Shown: positions 15,854-24,865 of the stretch, in pieces | Layout: each line of letters opens with the position of its first letter | Numbering within the stretch: the first letter of the stretch is position 1 | Origin: Thaumasiovibrio sp043421945 | GTDB lineage: Bacteria > Pseudomonadota > Gammaproteobacteria > Enterobacterales > Vibrionaceae | Direction: 5' to 3' | DNA length: 64,000 nt | NCBI GenBank assembly: GCA_043421945.1 | Contig: JBHOGO010000016.1 | Coordinates: 1-64,000 of the forward strand | Notes under the pieces: model-generated | Told to the model about the DNA's origin: nothing | Database searches by the model: none | What the model saw: the letters and a program-made list of their open reading frames with translations, nothing else | Made by a program: the position numbers and the translations under genes

Positions 15854-16951
15854 ATGCAAAAGGCAATTAAACTATTCACTGCTGTGCTGCTGACGATTGC
15901 AATGATCCCAGCGCAGGCTGCCCGTATCAAAGATGTGGCTGGCGTGGCAGGTGTGCGAGATAACCAACTCATCGGTTATGGTTTAGTTGTCGGCTTGCCG
16001 GGAACGGGGGAAAGTACACCGTTTACCGATCAGACATTCAACGCCATGCTGCAAAACTTCGGAATTACTCTGCCGCCAGGCACAAGACCAAATACCAAGA
16101 ACGTTGCCGCCGTTGCCGTTCATGCGACGATGCCTGCTTTCGCCAAGCAGGGACAGCTTATTGATGTTACGGTCTCTTCGATTGGCTCAGCGAAAAGTAT
16201 TCGTGGTGGCACACTGCTGCAAACCTTCATGAAGGGTTTAGATGGTAATACTTACGCCATTGCGCAAGGCAGTCTTATTGTGGGTGGGTTTAGCGCGCAA
16301 GGGGCTGATGGCTCAAGTGTGGTCGGTAACACACCAACGGTTGGTCGCATTAGCAATGGGGCAATTGTTGAGCAAGAGATAGCGAACCCCTTTGGACGTG
16401 GCGATTTCCTAACATTTAACTTGTTTGAATCTGATTTTACGACCGCACAACGTATGTCTGATGCGATCAATGAGTTCCTTGGCCCAGACATGGCCGCGGC
16501 CGTCGATGCAACATCGGTACGCGTTCGTGCCCCTCGTGATGTTAGCCAACGTGTAGCTTACCTTTCAACAATTGAAAATTTGACGTTTGACCCTGCCGAA
16601 GGCGCGGCAAAGATTATCGTAAACTCACGCACAGGTACCATAGTGGTTGGACAGAATGTTCGTTTACGACCAGCTGCTGTGACGCACGGTGGCATGACCG
16701 TCACCATTCGTGAAGATTTGAATGTGAGCCAGCCAAATGCGATGGCTGGTGGACAAACCGTTGTGGTTCCTGACAGCGATATTGAAGTTGAGGAAGAAGA
16801 CGGCAGAATGTTCAAGTTCGACCCAGGTATTACCTTGGATGATCTTGTTCGTGCTGTTAATCAAGTAGGTGCAGCACCTTCAGATTTAATGGCTATCTTA
16901 CAATCACTTAAACAAGCTGGTGCGATTCAAGGCCAGTTGATTATTATCTAG
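15854..16951 (+). CDS. flgI: flagellar P-ring protein FlgI
   Basis: A 365-residue periplasmic protein. The signal peptide ends in IPAQAA, and the mature protein starts ARIKDVAGVAGVRDNQLIGYGLVVGLPGTG, the highly conserved FlgI start (core RDNQLIGYGLVVGL). ITLPPGTRPNTKNVAAVAV and the tail SLKQAGAIQGQLIII also fit. FlgI builds the P-ring in the peptidoglycan layer, helped by FlgA. RBS TTGGAG upstream. Confidence 0.96.
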   Translation: MQKAIKLFTAVLLTIAMIPAQAARIKDVAGVAGVRDNQLIGYGLVVGLPGTGESTPFTDQTFNAMLQNFGITLPPGTRPNTKNVAAVAVHATMPAFAKQGQLIDVTVSSIGSAKSIRGGTLLQTFMKGLDGNTYAIAQGSLIVGGFSAQGADGSSVVGNTPTVGRISNGAIVEQEIANPFGRGDFLTFNLFESDFTTAQRMSDAINEFLGPDMAAAVDATSVRVRAPRDVSQRVAYLSTIENLTFDPAEGAAKIIVNSRTGTIVVGQNVRLRPAAVTHGGMTVTIREDLNVSQPNAMAGGQTVVVPDSDIEVEEEDGRMFKFDPGITLDDLVRAVNQVGAAPSDLMAILQSLKQAGAIQGQLIII

Positions 16952-16959
16952 GTGATGAC

Positions 16960-17934
16960 ATGAAAGATTATGTTGATCCAGGGTTTATCCACGACTTAAG
17001 TAGTCTTGATCGTCTCCGTGCTGGTGTGAATACAGACGAAGAATCCTCGCTTCGTTCAGCGGCGACGCAATTTGAAGCTATTTTTACCAACATGCTGTTT
17101 AAATCAATGCGAGATGCCAATGCGGCCTTTGAATCTGATTTAACTGATGGTCGACAACGGCAGTTTTTTGAACAGATGCACGATGAGCAGATGTCTTCTG
17201 AATTGAGTGCGACAGGCTCTTTAGGACTAGCGGATCTCATTGTTGAACAGCTAAGTGCTGGTCAAAATGAAGAACTTGCCGTCTCCCCAGGAGAGGCCGT
17301 GCCATTGACTCACGAAGCGGAGTCGGTGATGTTAACACCGCAGCAAAGTGGTGTGGCTTTTGACCGCGAACAGATTGTCCAAACTAAAACACAAGAAGAG
17401 CTTGCCATTAGAGGCGCAATGGATCGTGCGATAGCTAATCGTCGCCAGCCTGTTGAAGATGCAAAACCATTCTCGTCTCCAGATGATTTCGTAACGCGTA
17501 TGAAGCCCTATGCTGAACAAGCGGCAAAAACGCTTGGTACAGATCCTGCGGTGTTGATTGCTCAGGCTGCATTGGAAACCGGCTGGGGTAAGAAAGTGAT
17601 TAATAATGCCCGTGGCTCAAGCCATAACTTATTCAATATCAAAGCGAACCCAAGCTGGCAGGGTGATAAAATGGCAACGCAAACCTTAGAGTTTTATGAT
17701 GGTCTTGCTGTACAAGAGCATGCTGCGTTCCGTTCTTATGATAACTATCAGACCAGTTTTGATGATTACGTTAACTTTCTAAAAACGAACCCACGTTATG
17801 GCGATGCCTTAGAGCAATCTGCTGAACCTGAGCAGTTCATTCGAGGGCTGCATCAAGCCGGTTATGCGACGGATCCTCAGTATTCTGACAAAGTAATCAG
17901 TGTGATGAATCGAGTGAATACTATCTTGAAGTAG
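16960..17934 (+). CDS. flgJ: rod cap / peptidoglycan hydrolase FlgJ
   Basis: A 324-residue two-domain protein. The N-terminal rod-cap domain (residues about 10-100) has AATQFEAIFTNMLFKSMRDA. After a 70-residue linker, the C-terminal glucosaminidase domain (about 165-320) has VLIAQAALETGWGKKVI with the candidate catalytic Glu, then NLFNIKANPSWQG and AFRSYDNYQTSFDDYVNFL. It opens a hole in peptidoglycan for the rod. Nine bases after flgI; a terminator follows. Confidence 0.95.
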   Translation: MKDYVDPGFIHDLSSLDRLRAGVNTDEESSLRSAATQFEAIFTNMLFKSMRDANAAFESDLTDGRQRQFFEQMHDEQMSSELSATGSLGLADLIVEQLSAGQNEELAVSPGEAVPLTHEAESVMLTPQQSGVAFDREQIVQTKTQEELAIRGAMDRAIANRRQPVEDAKPFSSPDDFVTRMKPYAEQAAKTLGTDPAVLIAQAALETGWGKKVINNARGSSHNLFNIKANPSWQGDKMATQTLEFYDGLAVQEHAAFRSYDNYQTSFDDYVNFLKTNPRYGDALEQSAEPEQFIRGLHQAGYATDPQYSDKVISVMNRVNTILK

Positions 17935-18025
17935 CCGTTTTACGCTGATTCTCCCCTCAGTACTGACCTGAATCAGCGGCACTACTGATATGAAAATTAT
18001 ATTAACTACTTGAATAAAATGCGAA

Positions 18026-18058
18026 AACGCGCCAGTCAAAAGCTGGCGCGTTTTTTGC
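18026..18058 (+). terminator. rho-independent terminator after flgJ
   Basis: GC-rich stem with arms AAAACGCGCCAG and CTGGCGCGTTTT, a short loop and a T-run. It closes flgFGHIJ, so flgKL must start from its own promoter or by read-through. Confidence 0.9.
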
Positions 18059-18139
18059 ATTTAGCAAAGAGGTAATAGTGAATGATCTGCTGTTCGTAAA
18101 GGTATACCAGCAGGTTGATTTAGAGGTTTCGGAGGCGTA

Positions 18140-20017
18140 ATGGGTTTTGATCTGCTTAATTTGGGTGCTCAAGGTGTCCTTACCGCCCAGCGGCAGTTAA
18201 ATACCACCGGGCATAACATCAGTAACGTTAATACTGAGGGTTATAGCCGTCAAACCGTTTCCCAGAAGACCAACGATCCGCTCTGGTGGGGGGGCAATCA
18301 GCATGGCATGGGGTCACATATTGCCGCTGTCAGTCGATCTTTTGACCAGTTTGCCGCGAATGAGGTAAACCTTGCCACGACAAACCTAAGTTATGCGGCA
18401 GACAAAGAAGCATACTTGGGCCAGCTGGATACCACGCTTGCCAACAGCGCAAAAAAAATCCCTGAAGACATGAATGATTGGTATGACGCTGTAAAAAGTA
18501 TGGCAGATACCCCTAATGACATGGGCGCACGAAAAGTCGTACTCGAAAAAGCGCGTATGGTGACCAGTGGCTTAAATCATAACTATGCACAACTCGTCAC
18601 TCAGCGCGCAGACGCTAACGATGGGCTTTCTGCCACGTTGTCTCGTATTAATGATATCGGCTCAGAGATTGTCGATATTCATCGTGCCTTAGTGAAAAGC
18701 CCTGCGATTGATAACGATTTGCTTGATCGCCATAACCAGTTAATTAATGAGCTATCTCAATATACGAAAGTGACGGTCACTCCGAAAGGAAACGATAGCT
18801 TTAACGTGATGATTGGAACGGGTCATACACTTGTTTCAGGTACGCAATCGAGTGAATTGTTAATGGTTGCCGGTAGCCCAGATCCACAGCAAACTCGTTT
18901 AGCCCTTCGTGAAGGGAACTCGACGAAAGTCATTCAAACGGCTGATTTAGACGGAAAGCTAGCTGCATCACTAGAACTTCGTGACGAGACTATTCCGCAG
19001 GCAATGGATGAGCTTGGCCGCATGGCGATTGGTTTTTCTGAGACAATGAATCGCCTGCAAAATCAGGGTATGGATCTCAACGGTGACGTTGGCGTTAACA
19101 TGTTTAATGACATTAACAACCCTGATGATGCGATGAATAGGGTCATTATTCCAGCAGAGTCTAACGCTGAAATGCGAGTGTTTATTGACGATCTCAGCAT
19201 GCTAAAACGCGGCGAATATGAACTTCGTTATGACGGTACTGCTTATACCGTAACAGGACCAGATGGCAATCAGCAGCAGTATGCGGCCACTGGAACACCA
19301 CCAAGTTTCGAGATTGATGGGTTACGGGTCGAAATTGATGTTCCGCCGGGTACCAATGAGAAAATATTATTACGTCCTAGCCGGTCAGCGGCGGGGTTGA
19401 TTCGTGTGACGATGGACGATGGCAGCCAAATTGCTGCGCAAAGTTTTTTGAGCTCAGAGTCACGCATGCAGGGCGATGCTGAGTTGTCGATTCGATCAAC
19501 CGGTACCACTCCAGAGTTCAAAATTATGGTCTCGCCGGATGCCACACAATTTGCAGTACTTGACCGAGAAGGTACGGTATTACAGCCTCCTCAAACCTAT
19601 CCACCAACAGCGCCTATTGTGGTTGATGGTACGGTTGTTGAGTTGAGTGATGGTGCGGTCGGTGGCGATGTTTTTGCCATTCACCTTAATCCAGCAGAGG
19701 GTGATAACGGTAACCTTATTCGTATGCAGAACACCCAGCTCGATAAGCTAATGGATAACGGTAAATCGACATTTGTCGATGTTTTCCAAGGGCTAACGAC
19801 AGACATCGGGGTTCAAAAATCGTCAGCGTCGCGTTTAAGGGATGTCGCAGAAGTTGAAAAAACCTCTGCAGAGAGCAGAGTAGCGGAAATTTCAGGGGTC
19901 AACCTTGATGAGGAAGCAGCTAATTTGATGAAGTTTCAACAAGCATACATGGCCTCGTCACGCATTATGACTGCTGCCAATAAAACCTTTGAAACCTTGC
20001 TCGATTCGACGCGCTAA
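18140..20017 (+). CDS. flgK: hook-filament junction protein FlgK
   Basis: A 625-residue hook-associated protein 1. N-terminal QRQLNTTGHNISNVNTEGYS carries the hook-family signature; the D1 coiled region spans about 60-290; the central part is variable; the C-terminus has SGVNLDEEAANLMKFQQAYM and the D0 helix. FlgN is its export chaperone. The ribosome site is GGAGG. No convincing sigma-54 or sigma-28 promoter was found in the 80 bp after the flgJ terminator. Confidence 0.96.
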   Translation: MGFDLLNLGAQGVLTAQRQLNTTGHNISNVNTEGYSRQTVSQKTNDPLWWGGNQHGMGSHIAAVSRSFDQFAANEVNLATTNLSYAADKEAYLGQLDTTLANSAKKIPEDMNDWYDAVKSMADTPNDMGARKVVLEKARMVTSGLNHNYAQLVTQRADANDGLSATLSRINDIGSEIVDIHRALVKSPAIDNDLLDRHNQLINELSQYTKVTVTPKGNDSFNVMIGTGHTLVSGTQSSELLMVAGSPDPQQTRLALREGNSTKVIQTADLDGKLAASLELRDETIPQAMDELGRMAIGFSETMNRLQNQGMDLNGDVGVNMFNDINNPDDAMNRVIIPAESNAEMRVFIDDLSMLKRGEYELRYDGTAYTVTGPDGNQQQYAATGTPPSFEIDGLRVEIDVPPGTNEKILLRPSRSAAGLIRVTMDDGSQIAAQSFLSSESRMQGDAELSIRSTGTTPEFKIMVSPDATQFAVLDREGTVLQPPQTYPPTAPIVVDGTVVELSDGAVGGDVFAIHLNPAEGDNGNLIRMQNTQLDKLMDNGKSTFVDVFQGLTTDIGVQKSSASRLRDVAEVEKTSAESRVAEISGVNLDEEAANLMKFQQAYMASSRIMTAANKTFETLLDSTR

Positions 20018-20027
20018 GGAGACCTAA

Positions 20028-21218
20028 GTGATAAGCCGTATTTCAAGCTTCCATGATTATAAGTCGACAGCCGCCGATATTGGTCGCCAGCAGGTCAAAG
20101 TACACCATAACCAGCAGCAGCTGGCGAGTGGCAAGCGAGTCATGACCGCCGGGGATGATCCTGTTGCCTCAATTTATACCCAAAACTTCGAGCAGCAAGA
20201 TGTACAGATAGACCAATATTTAAAATCCATCACGCTAGCACGTAACCGCCTGACCAATGCGGAATCTGCCATCAATGAAGCAGAACAAATTGCCGATAGT
20301 GGTAAGCGTAAAACGATGCTGATGATTAACGGTTCGTTATCGATGGCTGACCGCGAAGCGCATAAACAAGATATGCAGGGGTTGTTTAACTCGTATATGG
20401 ATCTTGCGAACACGCGAGATGAATCGGGTAACTACCTTTTTGCGGGTACCCAATACAGCAAGCAGCCATTTTTCCGCGATAACCTTGGGCAAGTCACTTA
20501 CGCCGGTGATAGTTACCAGCGCATGTCGCAAGTGGCTCCTGCCATTGATGTTCCCGTTAACGATGCGGGCGACAAAGTGTTTTTGGAAGTGCGTAACCCT
20601 TATGGGCAATACAAGCCGAGCTATGCGATGCAAGAAGGCTCGAACTTACTGTTGGTCGATAGTCAAAACACGAATAATGCTGATAACAGTGAATACCAGG
20701 TGACATTTCAAACCACCCCGCTGGGTGTCACTTATGAGCTATTTCAAAATGGCGCATCGGTGAGTTCAGGGGCTTATGATGCGCACAAAGGTATTGAATT
20801 TAATACTCTGAAGCTCAACTTTTCTGGTGAAATGAAAAATGGCGATAGTATTACCTTTAATCGCCAAGAGACCGTGAATATTTTTGATGCATTTCAAAGC
20901 GTTATTGAGCTTTCTGAGCGCGAAAATAGTGATGCCTCTGCGAATGCCGAACTTCACTATGCCGCTGAGGTTATGTCGGAGTCGTTTAAGCATTTGAACC
21001 GAACGCGCTCAGAGCTGGGAACAAGAATGCAAACGCTTGACCGTCAAGAAAACATGCACCTTGATTTTAAGGTTGTCTTAAATCAATCGAGAGGGCGATT
21101 GGAAGATCTTGACTATTCTAGTGCCGTGATTGAATTAAATGAGAATATGTTGGCGTTACAAGCATCACAGCAAGCGTTCGCAAAAACCAAAGATTTAACG
21201 TTGTTTAACTTCATCTAG
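20028..21218 (+). CDS. flgL: hook-filament junction protein FlgL
   Basis: A 396-residue flagellin-like junction protein starting from GTG with AAGGAGA upstream. The N-terminal helix contains QQLASGKRVMTAGDDPVAS, the FlgL/flagellin signature. The C-terminal helix has ELGTRMQTLDRQENMHLD and AVIELNENMLALQASQQAFA. It links FlgK to the filament. Ten bases after flgK; a hairpin terminator follows. Confidence 0.95.
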   Translation: MISRISSFHDYKSTAADIGRQQVKVHHNQQQLASGKRVMTAGDDPVASIYTQNFEQQDVQIDQYLKSITLARNRLTNAESAINEAEQIADSGKRKTMLMINGSLSMADREAHKQDMQGLFNSYMDLANTRDESGNYLFAGTQYSKQPFFRDNLGQVTYAGDSYQRMSQVAPAIDVPVNDAGDKVFLEVRNPYGQYKPSYAMQEGSNLLLVDSQNTNNADNSEYQVTFQTTPLGVTYELFQNGASVSSGAYDAHKGIEFNTLKLNFSGEMKNGDSITFNRQETVNIFDAFQSVIELSERENSDASANAELHYAAEVMSESFKHLNRTRSELGTRMQTLDRQENMHLDFKVVLNQSRGRLEDLDYSSAVIELNENMLALQASQQAFAKTKDLTLFNFI

Positions 21219-21234
21219 TCAAGCTTTTCACAAG

Positions 21235-21267
21235 GCGGCAAATCAAGTTGAGTATTGCCGCTATTTT
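21235..21267 (+). terminator. terminator after flgL
   Basis: Arms GCGGCAA and TTGCCGC with a 13-nt loop, followed by TATTTT. A modest hairpin 16 bp past the flgL stop. Confidence 0.6.
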
Positions 21268-21351
21268 AACGTTGAAGGGCATAGGATTGCCGCAGAGGCA
21301 TATGCATTACCTGTTATAGGGCTAAGTTGTTGAATAAAAGGTAAATTAAAG

Positions 21352-21369
21352 TTGGCATACAGCTTGCTT
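21352..21369 (+). promoter_or_regulatory. sigma-54 promoter for first flagellin
   Basis: TTGGCATACAGCTTGCTT: -24 TTGGCA and -12 CTTGCT, 10 bases between GG and GC. It lies about 135 bp before the start codon, leaving a long untranslated leader. Confidence 0.88.
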
Positions 21370-21503
21370 TAAAGTAAATAGGTGAGGTAAGTGCTCCTTA
21401 CCTCAATACAATTAATTAGATAGCTGGTCCCGCTACATTGTCTTTTCATCGATGACTGCGGGTAGGCTGTTTCGCTCACAGCGAAAAGTCAAAGGAGAGC
21501 AAA

Positions 21504-22673
21504 ATGGGTGTAACAGTTAACACCAACGTGTCTGCGATGACTGCGCAGCGTTACCTGAATAAAGCTACGGATGGACTTAACCAATCGATGACGCGTTTGT
21601 CGTCGGGTAGTCGAATCAATAGTGCAAAAGATGATGCAGCGGGCTTGCAGATTTCCAACCGATTAGTCGCACAGACGCGTGGTCTTGATGTGGCAATGCG
21701 AAATGCCAATGACGGTATTTCTATTGCACAGACAGCAGAAGGTGCGATGCAAGAATCCACTAATATTTTGCAGCGTATGCGTGACTTGTCTATTCAGTCA
21801 GCGAACGGTGCTAACTCAGCGGAAGACCGGGTTGCGATTCAACAAGAAGTGTCTGACTTGCAAGACGAATTGAACCGTATTGCAGAAACAACCGCTTTTG
21901 GTGGACGTAAGCTGCTTAATGGTACGTTCGGTAATGCTGCATTCCAAATTGGTGCGGATTCTGGTGAAGCCATTATCATGGGAATGACCAGTATTCGTGC
22001 GGACTACCAAGATATGGGTGGTCAAGTGATGGTGGGACTTGGACAGGCAGATGCTGAGTGGACAACTGGAGCAAATAACCAGATTGCCTTTTATGTCGGT
22101 GACCCAGGCAATGAAGATAACTTGGAAACGATCACGCTAGCTGAAGGTATTGATATTGAAGAGGTGGCGACCCGTATCAACGGACAAACGGATCGTGCAA
22201 CGGCCTCTGTAAGTGAAAATGGTGAGCTACAGCTTTTTGCTGGTGATGAGGCCATTGTCATGCATTCAACTACTCAGATGACCCTTGGCTTTGTTGATAG
22301 AAATGATCCGTCCCTAGGTGAAAGAGAGATTGTGGCGCCAGGTGATGTTTCTAGTGCGATTACGGTGGGTGATATCAACGTTGAAACTGTGGGAGGCTCG
22401 CAGCAAGCGATCAGTATCATCGATGGAGCGATGAAGTATGTCGACAGCCAGCGTGCGGATCTCGGTGCAAAACAGAACCGACTGAACCATACCATCAATA
22501 ACTTGGCGAACGTTCAAGAGAACGTATCGGCGTCTAACAGCCGAATCAGAGATACTGATTTTGCCAAAGAGACCACTGAAATGACAAAGAATCAGATCTT
22601 GCAACAGGCATCAACATCGATTCTTTCTCAAGCAAAACAGGTACCGCAGGCAGCATTGAATTTACTTCAATAA
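21504..22673 (+). CDS. flaA: flagellin (FlaA-type, sigma-54 controlled)
   Basis: A 389-residue flagellin. The N-terminal D0/D1 region (1-170) starts MGVTVNTNVSAMTAQRYLN and has LSSGSRINSAKDDAAGLQIS. The central domain (about 171-285) differs most from the second flagellin. The C-terminal D1/D0 region ends with NQILQQASTSILSQAKQ. The name follows from the sigma-54 promoter: in V. cholerae FlaA is the flagellin under FlrC/sigma-54 control and the one required for filament formation. The two flagellins here are clearly paralogues, and the orthology call is inferred. Confidence 0.93.
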   Translation: MGVTVNTNVSAMTAQRYLNKATDGLNQSMTRLSSGSRINSAKDDAAGLQISNRLVAQTRGLDVAMRNANDGISIAQTAEGAMQESTNILQRMRDLSIQSANGANSAEDRVAIQQEVSDLQDELNRIAETTAFGGRKLLNGTFGNAAFQIGADSGEAIIMGMTSIRADYQDMGGQVMVGLGQADAEWTTGANNQIAFYVGDPGNEDNLETITLAEGIDIEEVATRINGQTDRATASVSENGELQLFAGDEAIVMHSTTQMTLGFVDRNDPSLGEREIVAPGDVSSAITVGDINVETVGGSQQAISIIDGAMKYVDSQRADLGAKQNRLNHTINNLANVQENVSASNSRIRDTDFAKETTEMTKNQILQQASTSILSQAKQVPQAALNLLQ

Positions 22674-22691
22674 CCGACGGCAGATTCTGTA

Positions 22692-22728
22692 TAAAAACGG
22701 CAAACTGGCAACAGTTTGCCGTTTTTTT
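22692..22728 (+). terminator. rho-independent terminator after first flagellin
   Basis: Arms AAAAACGGCAAACTG and CAGTTTGCCGTTTTT with a four-base loop and seven T. A strong terminator that isolates the two flagellin genes. Confidence 0.95.
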
Positions 22729-22780
22729 GTTTGTTCTGCATGATTTCATCATCCCTTTTCCTCATCGATCTTTTATTTTT

Positions 22781-22840
22781 CCACTGCAAATCTAACCACT
22801 GCAAATATAGCCACTGCAAATATAGCCACTGCAAAATGTT
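22781..22840 (+). repeat. four tandem copies of a 15-bp unit
   Basis: Units begin at 22781, 22796, 22811 and 22826, with consensus CCACTGCAAATATAG; copies two and three are identical and the others differ at the 3' end. The tract lies in the 484-bp gap between the flagellins, after the terminator of the first and about 210 bp before the sigma-28 site of the second. The rest of this gap holds AT-rich sequence without a gene I can support. Confidence 0.9.
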
Positions 22841-23051
22841 ATCCCAACAAAAAAGTCACTGCGACTTCCCATACTGTATGCTCGGGATTGAGCGCTGATT
22901 AGCCCTTTTTTCGATCTTCCTCTCATTTTTTCATTTGATAGCAATTAAAAGTCCTCAATTTTTCTGCAATGCCGCCGACACACTTTATCGATACATGCAC
23001 ACTCCTAAGAAACATGGCAGAAAAAGTAGGAAAAAAGTGTGAAAAAAACGC

Positions 23052-23078
23052 TAAAGATATTTTAGGTGTTGCCGCTAA
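23052..23078 (+). promoter_or_regulatory. sigma-28 (FliA) promoter for second flagellin
   Basis: TAAA, 15 bases, GCCGCTAA: one base off the FliA consensus with ideal spacing, 79 bp before the start codon. It is preceded by C as in the CTAAAG form common in Vibrio. Confidence 0.88.
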
Positions 23079-23157
23079 AGATATTGAATGAATAAGAATG
23101 CAGGTTTTGCCGGCTGGGCTGGTCGAAGCCAAATAAAGAAACTCAAGGAGAATTATT

Positions 23158-24324
23158 ATGGCAGTTACAGTAAACACGAACGTTTCTGCGATGACCGCTC
23201 AGCGCTATCTAAACACAGCTACTGACAATACAGCGCAGTCAATGGAGCGATTGGCTTCTGGGTCTCGTATTAACTCTGCAAAAGATGATGCAGCGGGTCT
23301 TCAAATCTCTAACCGATTGATGACGCAAAGCCGCGGCTTGGATGTTGCTGTTCGTAATGCGAACGACGGTATCTCAATGGCACAAACTGCTGAAGGCTCA
23401 ATGCAAGAGTCAACGAACATCCTGCAACGTATGCGTGATCTATCGCTACAATCTGCAAATGGTTCAAACTCTCAGGAAGACCGTGAATCAATTCAAGAAG
23501 AGATTGGTGCACTGCAAACAGAACTTAACCGTATTGCAGAAACGACCTCTTTTGGTGGTACTAAACTGTTAAACGGTACGTTTGATACGCGCTCGTTCCA
23601 AGTCGGTTCTGACTCGGGTGAAGCGGTTCAAATGACGTTCAATAACATTCGTGCTGATGAAGCAAGCATGGGTGGTACAACGTACATGACCGGCTCAACT
23701 ATCGATTCTGATCAAACGCTGAGTGCTGATACTAACATCACATTAAACCTCGCTGATCACCTCGATGACGCTGGTAACCCTATCGATGTGACTGTCGGCT
23801 TAAAAGCGGGTGATGATGTCGAAGAAATTGCAACGCGTATTAATGGTCAAACTGACCGTGTTAATGCCTCTGTTAGCGAAAAGGGCGAACTACAAATTTT
23901 CTCTCAGCAAGGTAATGTTACCGTTACTGCGGGTGCATTGAGTGTTCAAGGTCCTAACGATGCAGCACCTGTTGCTATTGACCTAACAACAGGTGGTACT
24001 AACGCAGCGACAACGGTTGCTGATATCGACGTTACGACGGTAGGTGGTTCACAAGAAGCGGTGGCTATCCTTGATGGTGCGATGAAGTATATCGATTCAA
24101 ACCGTGCGAACTTGGGTGCTGCTCAAAACCGTTTGAACCATACTATTAATAACTTGAACAACGTTAACGAAAACGTGAATGCGTCTAACAGCCGTATCCG
24201 TGACGTAGATTTTGCGAAAGAAACAACGAACATGACGAAGAACCAAATCTTGCAACAAGCAAGTACGTCTATCTTGGCGCAAGCTAAACAGGCACCACAG
24301 ACTGCATTGAGCCTGTTGGGTTAA
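23158..24324 (+). CDS. flagellin (sigma-28 controlled)
   Basis: A 388-residue flagellin. The N-terminal region is nearly the same as in the first flagellin (VNTNVSAMTAQRYLN, SGSRINSAKDDAAGLQ). The central domain (about 170-290) differs: it carries LNLADHLDDAGNPIDVTVGL and an Ala/Thr-rich part. The C-terminus has NQILQQASTSILAQAKQ. Place and promoter class match FlaC of V. cholerae, but the exact paralogue cannot be set. RBS AAGGAG. Codon use looks optimised, as expected for a major structural protein. Confidence 0.95.
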   Translation: MAVTVNTNVSAMTAQRYLNTATDNTAQSMERLASGSRINSAKDDAAGLQISNRLMTQSRGLDVAVRNANDGISMAQTAEGSMQESTNILQRMRDLSLQSANGSNSQEDRESIQEEIGALQTELNRIAETTSFGGTKLLNGTFDTRSFQVGSDSGEAVQMTFNNIRADEASMGGTTYMTGSTIDSDQTLSADTNITLNLADHLDDAGNPIDVTVGLKAGDDVEEIATRINGQTDRVNASVSEKGELQIFSQQGNVTVTAGALSVQGPNDAAPVAIDLTTGGTNAATTVADIDVTTVGGSQEAVAILDGAMKYIDSNRANLGAAQNRLNHTINNLNNVNENVNASNSRIRDVDFAKETTNMTKNQILQQASTSILAQAKQAPQTALSLLG

Positions 24325-24346
24325 TTCTGAGTCAGCGTAAACAAAG

Positions 24347-24370
24347 AGGCGACAAGATAAATTGTCGCCT
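24347..24370 (+). terminator. hairpin between flagellin and flaG
   Basis: Arms AGGCGACAA and TTGTCGCCT with a short loop and no T-run. It sits 23 bp after the flagellin stop. It may be a partial terminator or an mRNA 3'-stabilising stem that lets some transcripts go on into flaG-fliD-flaI-fliS. Confidence 0.6.
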
Positions 24371-24394
24371 TGCTGCATGCAAAGGTGAATGATT

Positions 24395-24844
24395 ATGGAC
24401 ATTAAATCCGTTTCCTCTTCATCTGTGCCATCGTACCAGACGGGCAAAAATGGCACAGATAGTGCCTCTGGCACGAAAGTTGCTAGTAATAGTTCGGAAA
24501 GTACCGCGGCAATTTCTCGTAAAATCACTGAAGCTCGCACCAAGCAAGCGAGTGATGCGGCTGACTTACAAACTCGACGTGTCGAGCAAATGGGGAAGCT
24601 AGATAAACAACGAGAAATGCAAAGAGACCAATTAGAGAAATTGGTTGAGCGGATGGATGAATTTGTTTCTACTTTTAATAAAGGGCTCTCTTTTCGTATT
24701 GATGAACAATCAGGGCGAAATATAGTGACCGTTTATGAAGTTAAAAGTGGTGCCGTAGTGAGGCAGATACCAAATGAAGAGATGCTTGAGCTTTCACAGC
24801 AGATAGCAGACTTTCATGGAGGGTTGATGTCAACCAAGGTATAA
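24395..24844 (+). CDS. flaG: flagellar protein FlaG
   Basis: A 149-residue protein from the ATG at 24395, which has AAAGG nine bases upstream; an ATG six bases earlier is too close to that site. The N-terminal third is Ser/Thr/Lys-rich. A charged coiled stretch follows (QMGKLDKQREMQRDQLEKL), then the FlaG domain (about 85-145) with FNKGLSFRIDEQSGRNIVTV and VRQIPNEEMLELSQQI. FlaG affects filament length in other bacteria; its exact action is unknown. It starts the flaG-fliD-flaI-fliS cluster. Confidence 0.92.
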   Translation: MDIKSVSSSSVPSYQTGKNGTDSASGTKVASNSSESTAAISRKITEARTKQASDAADLQTRRVEQMGKLDKQREMQRDQLEKLVERMDEFVSTFNKGLSFRIDEQSGRNIVTVYEVKSGAVVRQIPNEEMLELSQQIADFHGGLMSTKV

Positions 24845-24865
24845 CTCAGCTCAATCGGATTTTTT

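Noticed and set aside
18060..18139. GG-N10-GG (AAGGTATACCAGCAGG) as a sigma-54 promoter for flgK
   Set aside because: The -12 GC is missing, and no sigma-28 match exists in the same gap; the flgK promoter remains unassigned.
22692..22728. A small RNA between the flagellins
   Set aside because: The hairpin and T-run are explained by a flagellin terminator, and no promoter lies just upstream.
22716..22898. A 60-codon frame with repeated HCKYS units across the 15-bp tandem repeat
   Set aside because: It starts inside the terminator of the first flagellin, has no ribosome site, and its repeats merely reflect the DNA repeat (15 bp equals five codons).
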